Origin: Trichoderma breve
Taxonomy: Eukaryota; Ascomycota; Sordariomycetes; Hypocreales; Hypocreaceae
DNA: 64,000 nt
Assembly (NCBI RefSeq): GCF_028502605.1
Contig: NC_079233.1
Span: 6,076,001-6,140,000 of the forward strand
Reading direction: 5' to 3'
Under the pieces are notes generated by a model that had not been told where the DNA came from, searched no databases, and saw only the letters and a program-made list of their open reading frames with translations. The first letter of the stretch is position 1, and every line of letters begins with the position of its first letter. Shown here piece by piece: positions 57,313-64,000 of the stretch. Position numbers and translations under genes: made by a program.

Positions 57313-57602
57313 GGGAGCAGTTATTCAGCCTCCCAAATTTGTTATCCAGCATCCCACGTCCTATATGGAAGCTATACGTACTAGGTAATAATGCCAGATG
57401 CTAAAGGAAGATAGTAATAGTAGTAGATACTGGAAGAATATATGTATAATAGCAGATACTAGAGGAGAGTAGCGATAGTAGCAGAAAGTAGTGATACCTG
57501 TAGTAGAAAATACATATAGTGATAGTAGCAAATAGGTCCTTGAATTCCATGCAAACGCTGGAGTGTTGAATAACGAATTTGGGGTGCTGAATAACATTTC
57601 CC
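57313..57602. mobile_element. hAT-like MITE (non-autonomous inverted-repeat element)
   Basis: Two arms, 57320-57355 and 57560-57595, are inverted copies of each other; 29 of 36 positions match, starting GTTATTCAGC and containing CCAAATT. The similarity weakly extends outwards to GGG(G)A. The octamer CTGAAATA flanks both ends exactly, at 57305-57312 and 57603-57610, as a target-site duplication of the 8 bp length typical for hAT elements. The 200 bp interior has no ORF but many TAGTAG/AGATAC-type units. The arms are imperfect, so the copy is probably old. Confidence 0.6.
57393..57535. repeat. Imperfect TAG/AGATAC-rich satellite inside the MITE-like element
   Basis: Units of AGTAG, GATAGTAG and GCAGATACT recur with variation (for example near 57410, 57452, 57472 and 57522). 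This is degenerate, not a clean microsatellite, and forms most of the interior of the element. Confidence 0.55.
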
Positions 57603-58343
57603 CTGAAATACCATCTGCAGCCATTCTTCTACTTTTGGCCGTTTACAGCTAGTATATTCCGTTGTGTGTCTACACTGGAGTGATTTTCTATCCCGCAGCT
57701 AGTGTACTTGTGGCAGCAAAAGCAGGAGGCAATACTGGACAACGGACTGATGACGGAGTATCTATAAATTACACGTCAGTAATGGGCCGTGACATATAAA
57801 TTCGGTGCCCTGTATCAAGATGGTTCACTTCCGAGCTCATGTGGATCGAGGCAAATCCACTGGTGTATGTAGGGCTCACATAGTTACCATTGAATAGACT
57901 CATTGATGTCCTATGCCGCATTGACAATATCAACCCTTTTCACTTGAACTGTTTGAGTTCTTTGATCGGAAACCTGCGTCAACATGTGGATACCGGACTT
58001 GAGTGAATGAGCCCGGAGGAAATATTCCGTACCTGCCTGAGCAAACGAAGGCAGCTGGCAAGAGTGAATCATTATCGCTGGGCTATCACTATCTCAGTCG
58101 ACTGGCTGCCAGGTGGTTAGGCAGTCACTTCCCCCATCTTCACCTTCCCCCTCTTTATCTTTCTCTTCTTCACATCTCTCCCCTTTCCACGTTCCGCCTC
58201 CTTGAAGCCACTGGTGCTGAGTTTCAGCATCAGTATCAGGAGCATCATTCTCTCCTGTTGTATTTATTTGGGTTAGCAAATCACCTTCAAAGGCCTACAG
58301 TCATCTGAATCTCAACTTGAGTCGATTCAAGAACAAGGCCAAC

Positions 58344-60375
58344 ATGGCAACTCCACAGTTTGTATGCGCAAACTGGAGCGCCGACAACACTGGCTGCAAG
58401 AAATTCGGCAAGTACACTTGCAAAGGCTGTCATCTCGTCGTGGTAAGTAAATAATTCACTGACCTGGCATGGGTCTCTTCTGAGCCAACGTTTGATTCTA
58501 GTACTGTGGTTCGGACTGCCAAAAATCCCACTGGGCCCTGCACAAAATAGACTGCAAATCGCCTCTGGGCAATGAAACCTGGCGTCCTAGCTGGGCTCTG
58601 GAGAACCGAAAGCCAGCTTTTTTGGAGACTGGCAATAGAAATATCATACCCTCGTTTGCCGACGAGAAGCGTCTTTGGGGAAATATTCCCGCCATCGACG
58701 TGCTTAAGCTTGAGTCAAACGAAGGTGTTGATTATGGAAAGCAGATAGACCTCTTATTTGCCGGTATGTTCCCAGCCCAATCTTGTCACGCTGTGCCGCC
58801 AAACTGATCAATCTTGCTGTGGTGTAGTTTCTGGGGATCTTCGAAATGTTGTCAAGACCATTGCTCAGATCCCTGCTAGCTACAACAAGCTCATCGTAGT
58901 TATCATCAACGACGATGATCTTGATGTGATGGCACGCAACGTCATCATACTCCTTATTGCCCTCGTGTCTGACAACATCGATGAGGCGGTGGACTGCATA
59001 ATCCACGTCTGGTACTCGGCTCTCATCCGCAAGTCTGATCTCGACATGATTCAGCAAAAGATCTTGCCTCTTGTCCAAGGCATTATTGAAAAGGTCAAGG
59101 ACAAAGATTCTCATAGCCTCTTGGGGAAGACATGGAGATTCGGAAAACGGTCCCTGAGGCTTGTGCTGCAAAAGTCACAATGGGCTCGCCTTTTGACCTA
59201 CATGAAGACTCCAGAAGGCCTAACAGCAGAACGAGCAAGCCGTATTCGCACGGCTGTTACCCTTGCCGAATCTAAGAAGGATTCCCTGGATCGACATCTG
59301 ACTTTTCAGTCGCCTGCCCGCCGAATTGCGAAGCATCGATTTCGGCAAGACGGACTCCTTTTGCCATTCGGGGCTCCGCGCCATGAGTTCCAGGAGCCGA
59401 ATCCGTGAGTAATAGACGTTGCCAATCGGTTTGAGAACTATATATCTAATAAAAAATAGGACACTATTCCACGTTACTGATTCCTGGCCGATGAATGAGT
59501 GCGCCGATCCTCTCCACGGATGGTCCTTGAAGGACGTCGAAGACAGCTCAAGCGGGCCTGCGACTGCTGATATCTACGGCAAACTCTTCAACCACATTCG
59601 CACCACACTCCGAGCCTTTCTGATCCGTCTTTCAGACTCGCAAATGGCTTTTCGACTGTTCTGTATGGGGTTTGGTGAGATTTACACCATTCTTGAGTGC
59701 AATACATTCAATCGAATCGAGGTAAGCAGGCGTTTGAAGCTCGGCTATGTCCAGATTTTCTCACAGTTTGGATGCTAATCGGTGTCACCTAGGTCTCCAA
59801 TGTGGCAGACAATCTCCTTGCTGGAATACACCACACAGCTTCAGCGATGGGTCCCTTACTTCAGTGCCCTCGAGCCAACCCGCATGCGACTCTCATCACT
59901 CTGTTCAGGAACGCCATTACAGAGACTATGACTATGCAGGACCGAATGATGGACATGTACACACGCCGCCCGGAGACGAAGCTCATACGTGAATATATCT
60001 CGCACATAGGAGCAAAATCTTTTCATCATCCCCTGCTTGATCACAGACCACTCATGTGGACGTACGCTCAGGCAAACGTTGCGGCCTATGATCCCATTTT
60101 GATCGGTAAGCACATTCTTGACAAATTGATTCCCCTCGCAACGCCCGCATCACTTGGCTTCTAACATGTCCCTTAGGTTCATGGAGAACTTCCGGTTCTC
60201 GCAGGTAGATAAGCTCTTTGGGCTGGTGATGAAAGAAAAGCACACCGTGATCGAGAAATGGCCTTTCAGGTTGAAGCTCCGATACGACCAACCAGGAACC
60301 CTGGAGGAGCTAATCAGTCTCAATAACGAAATCGTGTTCGCAAAGGAGCGCTACGTGGAGTGGCGCAGACGTTAG
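58344..60375 (+). CDS. MYND zinc-finger protein (DUF4470-type), last junction irregular
   Basis: Exons 58344-58442, 58502-58763, 58828-59404, 59460-59721, 59793-60105 and a final part up to 60375. The N-terminal MYND finger reads CANWSADNTGC..CKGC across intron 1 to YCGSDCQKSHWALHKIDC, with all zinc ligands. The following segments (LWGNIPAIDVLKL, DLLFAVSGDLRNVVKTI, VVIINDDDLDVMARNVIIL, GFGEIYTIL, NPHATLITLFRNA) match the DUF4470 family of fungal MYND proteins, whose role is not known. The final exon encodes RFMENFRFSQVDKLFG..KEKHTVIEKWPFRLKL, clearly the family ending. Using GTAAGC at 60106 with the only acceptor (ends 60177) leaves the frame off by one. An alternative donor GTACGC at 60062 restores frame but removes about 15 conserved residues. 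The gene may be recently broken, contain an indel, or splice unusually. The rest is sound. Confidence 0.75.
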
Positions 60376-60992
60376 ATGTGAGTCAAGATGGAGCGACAGA
60401 GAATATGTGTCGCGAGTGGTCTATGCGACTTCTTTCCAAAGCACTCACACCCAACGATCAGCCCTTCACAACTGTATGAACATGTGGATTTGAGTGGACA
60501 AACAAAGGGGTTTTCGGTAATAATTTGCTAGGAGTTCAAGGTTTTCATATTTCGGACATCTCATCTCATCACATGGATAAGCATGGCCATGCCAACACTG
60601 CATAACTGCAGCAAGCATCCAAGAGATCGATACTACTAGATAGGTAGATTGCAACATGGTACTATATTATGGAGAAACTCTGTAAAAAATGCTATTTTCA
60701 ATACGAGGCAGTGAAAGGAGGGCTTCCTCAAACTCCAATCAGATTATTGACTTTTGACTACCTAATATCCTATTCTATTTTGTATAGACCGATCCGTTAC
60801 ATTCAGCTGCATAGAATACTTTCTATGCCACGGCAGCGATTCCATCAATTCAAAACGGAGATTAGATCACAAATTTCATTTTATCGGCTTGGTTGAACGA
60901 TGTCCTTGCGTCGAATGATCGTGTAGTTGTGCCCAACATCCTTAAAAGGTCCCAACTATTGCCGTTTATCAAGCCAAAGTACTAAATGACTC
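60376..60992. other. Convergent 3' intergenic region
   Basis: It separates the MYND gene and the MACPF gene, which read toward each other, and should hold both 3' UTRs. AT-rich; no feature is seen. Confidence 0.5.
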
Positions 60993-63489
60993 TCATTTGG
61001 TGGAGCGAACACTGTATTCTGCCGTAAATGTCGCTGATTCTGGACTCAGCAAGGCCCCGAAAACCAGAGTGTTGGCACTGATATCCTTCAAGGTAACTGT
61101 CGAAGCCCCCCCATCAGACTCTTGCCACTCATAACTGGGCTTGAGTATGACCGTGAATTCTGCCTCGTATTTCTTGGTTGTTTTCTTCGGAGTCAGACTC
61201 CACTGAGTAGGCAGGTCGATCGAGACCGGAAAAGCTTTCGGAAACCCAACGACGTCATCAACGCGGTCTTTTCCATTCTCAAAGTATCCGGGAATCTTGA
61301 CTTTGACCCTATCAATCATTTTGGGTTTATCGGTATTGAGCGTCATTGTCCATTTTGGCTTTTTTCCGGTGAGACTCGAAAGTATACTTTTTGTCGGCGC
61401 ATATGAGCTTGAGATTCGCAGCGTGAGAGGCTCCGAGACAGCGGTCAGTCGTCTCTCGTGGGCTTTTCGAAGGTCTTGGTCGTGTATAGCTAATCCTCTA
61501 ACAAAGTCAATATACTCGTATTTTGGCTCCATCCTGTCCAATACCCCTAGCAGAAATGGGAAAAGAGCCTCGACATTGTTTTGCTACAAGATAATTAGCT
61601 AATGTCATTTTCCATTTTGACTCTACTCTTACCTTGATGACTTTCCAATTTTTGGGCGCCAGTAATGTGTTTTGCCATGTCTCGACACTAGAGCCTGGAT
61701 GTTAGTGATTGCATGATAACACTACATAAAGAAAGTGAAAGACATACTCCTCTGTAAGGGTCTCATCACCGCCATCAATGACAAGGGAATTGACGTCAAT
61801 CGTAACGTTCCCGTAATCACCATCGCCACTAGTCGAGCCCCAGCTGCGCTCTCCTGCAGCCTTCAGGGAACCAATAGTTAACGGCGCATCTAGGCTTGCC
61901 TTGATCGCACTTTTCTCTTCAGAACTTTGGTTCACAGCCTGGCTGTGCCTGTAGACTTTTTGGATGGCATAACGTCTGCCCCCTAGCGCAACTCGCTTCG
62001 TAAAAACGGTGCCTGCAAGAAAAATCATCGATTAGGCACCCCCCTTTCAGCAGGTGAGAACTCCAAGACACATACCGAATCTATCATGAAAACTGTTCAG
62101 TACCGACGAAAATGCTTCCCGATCCGCAGATGTAGTTGGGGGTATTAGTCCTGCATATTCATTGATCGAATCCTTGATGAAATCCACAAAGTTTTGGGTT
62201 GGCACAAGTGAAGAGCCCTCCAAATCGACAACAGCAAGAGGGAACTACAAGTCCCAATTTTGTTAGTGACTGCATGATAGAAGACATGTGAAAGTGCATA
62301 CATACCTCATGGAAAAGATAGAAAGATTTAACATCGCCGGAGTGCTCATGTGACACCTTGTCTCCTGTGCTCCGCGCAAAGCTGCCTCTGACACCAGTCT
62401 TTCCGGTGGGCGTAGTGGCTTGGCTACCAACGCATCAATATTCATGAAATCCTTTCTGACCGATAGTACAAGATATCAATACTTACATTGTCGCCTTGAT
62501 CGCACTTGTGTCAAAAGCTGCTTTGACGAAACTCTCCTCTGTAGAATCTTGGAACTGCACAGCCTCCCGTGGAGAGCCAGTTGCAGTGTTCCACTTCGGC
62601 ATCGCCTCAGGCTTCAATGTGAATACTAGTATGTCTGTTAGCATTATTCTTCGGCTGTAATATTAACATAGTGCTACATACACTGCTCAGCCGCACGAGT
62701 GATGTCGATGTCACCATTTTTCTTCTGGGGGACCCAACCATTCAATGCACCTGTACGTTGCCTGAAATTGTTAGCTTGTTGTATATCCAGTGACAGAACA
62801 GCTGCGTACAATATTCCCTGCCAATCGTCTGATGATAGATGATCTCGCTCGTCGGAATAGGAGCTCCCTGTTAATGGTTTCTGCTGCCCAGCTATAGCTT
62901 TGGCTGACTCCTGCTGCTCAGCCGTAATCGGCACCGGTTCCCGTTGCTCAAGGATGTTCTGGTCTGGCTTTTGTTGTACAGCCGTGGTCGTATCTAACCG
63001 TTGTTGCTCAGTAATGCTTTCATCTGGCCGTTGTTGCTCAACGACGCCCGTATTCGGCTGTTGTTGCTCAACTGTGCCCCTTTCCAGCTCCGGTTGCTTG
63101 GTAGTGCTTGTAACTGGCTCCTGTTGCCCAACAATGCCTACAGCCGGTATCTGTTGCCCACCCATGCTCGTATCTGGTACTTGTTGTCCAATGATGCCTG
63201 TATTAGGCGCCTGTGGCTCAACAATGCTTGTATCTGGTTCCTCTTGTCCAACAATACCTGTAGTTGGCATCTGCTGTCCAACGGCACCTAGATTTGGCTC
63301 TTGTTGCCCAACGATATTTGTATCTGGCTCCTGCTGCTCGGTCGAGGTTGGAACTGGTTCTTGTTGCTCGACCAAGCTGTTATCTGGTTCCTGTTGTCCA
63401 TCTCTGCTCGTAGCTGGCTCCTGCTGAGCAGCCCTGTTCTTCTCCTGCTTTTGCTTCCTGCTCTTGTTCTTTGACTTCTTGCCCGCCAT
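60993..63489 (-). CDS. MACPF-domain protein with N-terminal decapeptide repeat array
   Basis: A 698-residue protein from eight exons: 63489-62810, 62761-62682, 62625-62487, 62423-62306, 62244-62076, 62012-61748, 61687-61633, 61583-60993. All introns are 48-61 bp with good sites and all keep frame. Order: a Lys-rich N terminus (1-20, no signal peptide), 19 decapeptide repeats (22-211), a linker, a MACPF/perforin-like domain (about 255-515) and a beta-rich C-terminal domain (about 535-698). MACPF marks are FGTVF followed by ALGGRRY near 395-407 (family pattern Y/F-G-T-H-F then LGG; the His is Val here) and the WQNT...NWKVIK segment near 487-502. MACPF proteins insert in membranes as pores or act in adhesion and defence; many fungal members are intracellular and of unknown function. 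No membrane activity can be claimed from sequence. The domain call rests on family patterns recalled by eye. Confidence 0.78.
62857..63426 (-). repeat. Thirty-base tandem repeat, about 19 copies, coding a decapeptide
   Basis: Nineteen consecutive 30 bp units encode a ten-residue motif, consensus QQEPDTxIVG/E. The Gln-Gln-x-Pro start is kept in most units while positions 5-10 vary. No unit is out of frame. The copies diverge enough to suggest age plus selection on the QQ-P pattern. The opposite strand shows an artefact ORF rich in Cys. Confidence 0.92.
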
Positions 63490-64000
63490 GGTGATTCAAA
63501 TGAGGATCTCGACAGATTGAAGAATCAGAGTGCTAGCTAAGCTTTGGCATTGTCTAAAGGTTATATATTTGGCAGTGTTTAAGATTTTAAATTAGTTTAA
63601 AAGTCTGAATTCCTGACGTCAGATTGGTCTCCCCCCTCTTGGCTGCTCTTGGCTGCATTCCAACAGCCCAGGCTTAAACCTTGGTGATAGCCGAGAAGTA
63701 TTGCAAATCCGGTAAGACAAACAGTGGCGCCTCTGAGAATATTCTTCCCCTTGGCTTCATGCAAACGGGCCAGGCTGAAACCTTAAATCGTAGCTGAGCT
63801 GTACTACCGGAAATGTCGAACAATATCTCTAAAAAATGAGACACAAAGGGAGGCAGTGAAAATAAGCAGTGACAAAGTGTTATTGTAAAACTCTACGCGA
63901 TACATATTAGTTTATCGCATCTCAGACTCGAGATGACGAGGATACCTCAATCTACATGCACACAGCTCGTATAAAAAAAGAAGCATTTTTACGTTTACAA
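63490..64000. other. MACPF gene promoter to window end
   Basis: The upstream region of the MACPF gene. A TATATATTT stretch at about 63562-63570 lies about 75 bp before the ATG and could act as a TATA-like element. No further ORF is supported before the window ends. Confidence 0.45.

Larger units (their letters stand above)
57007..58343. other. Intergenic region with a MITE-like insertion
   Basis: It holds the 3' side of GH76, the MITE-like element listed separately, and the promoter of the MYND gene. The CT-rich part near 58130-58200 precedes the MYND start. No other ORF is credible. Confidence 0.55.

Noticed and set aside
57393..57535. CRISPR-like or clean microsatellite array
   Set aside because: Units are of variable length and sequence with no regular spacers, and this is a fungal genome; the MITE interpretation fits better.
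62900..63427. 175-residue plus-strand ORF with repeated Cys-Cys-Ser
   Set aside because: It is the complement of the 30 bp repeat array; the Cys pattern mirrors the QQxP codons and is not a cysteine-rich effector.

Overview
The window is nuclear DNA from a filamentous ascomycete. Genes are split by 50-100 bp GT-AG introns with CTAAC/CTGAC-type branch sites, protein families are fungal (Axl2, Ccz1/Mon1 pathway, Zn2Cys6 regulator, GH76 wall mannosidase, OPT transporter, P450, complex I 24 kDa subunit), and gene spacing is about 1 gene per 3 kb. The mixture of families suggests a Sordariomycete, probably Hypocreales; this placement is inference from protein resemblance, not a database result. 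I rebuilt exon structures by hand: every junction listed restores the reading frame and conserved motifs unless I say otherwise.

Layout. 0-24.7 kb is mostly housekeeping: a mitochondrial PPR-like protein (+), a PP2C phosphatase (-), an Axl2-like membrane protein (-), an Efm6-like methyltransferase (+), a secreted expansin-like protein (+), Ccz1 (-), a CorA-like membrane protein (-) and a Kelch protein (+). 25-29.4 kb carries the complex I 24 kDa subunit (-) and a 9-exon oligopeptide transporter (-, with one GC-AG intron). 29.4-39.1 kb is more accessory: the transporter is divergent from a secreted GH43 enzyme (+), then a small secreted protein (+), a Zn2Cys6 regulator (-) and a cytochrome P450 (-). 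40.5-44 kb holds two pyrimidine genes, dihydroorotase (-) and dCMP deaminase (+), divergent around a tRNA-Thr(CGT). A 4.1 kb gene-poor stretch precedes a Wee1/Swe1-type kinase (+). 53-64 kb has a FAD-dependent amine/amino-acid oxidase-like protein (+), a GPI-anchored GH76 (+), a 290 bp MITE-like element, a MYND/DUF4470-type protein (+) whose last junction does not keep frame, and a MACPF-domain protein (-) with an N-terminal array of 19 decapeptide repeats.

How the genes relate. Apart from the pyrimidine pair and perhaps the GH43/transporter/regulator/P450 stretch, neighbours have unrelated jobs, as is usual in fungal chromosomes. The most unusual items are the repeat-bearing MACPF protein, the hAT-like MITE with an exact 8 bp flanking repeat, the 13 nt micro-exon in dihydroorotase, the GC-AG intron in the transporter, and the broken or non-canonically spliced MYND gene.
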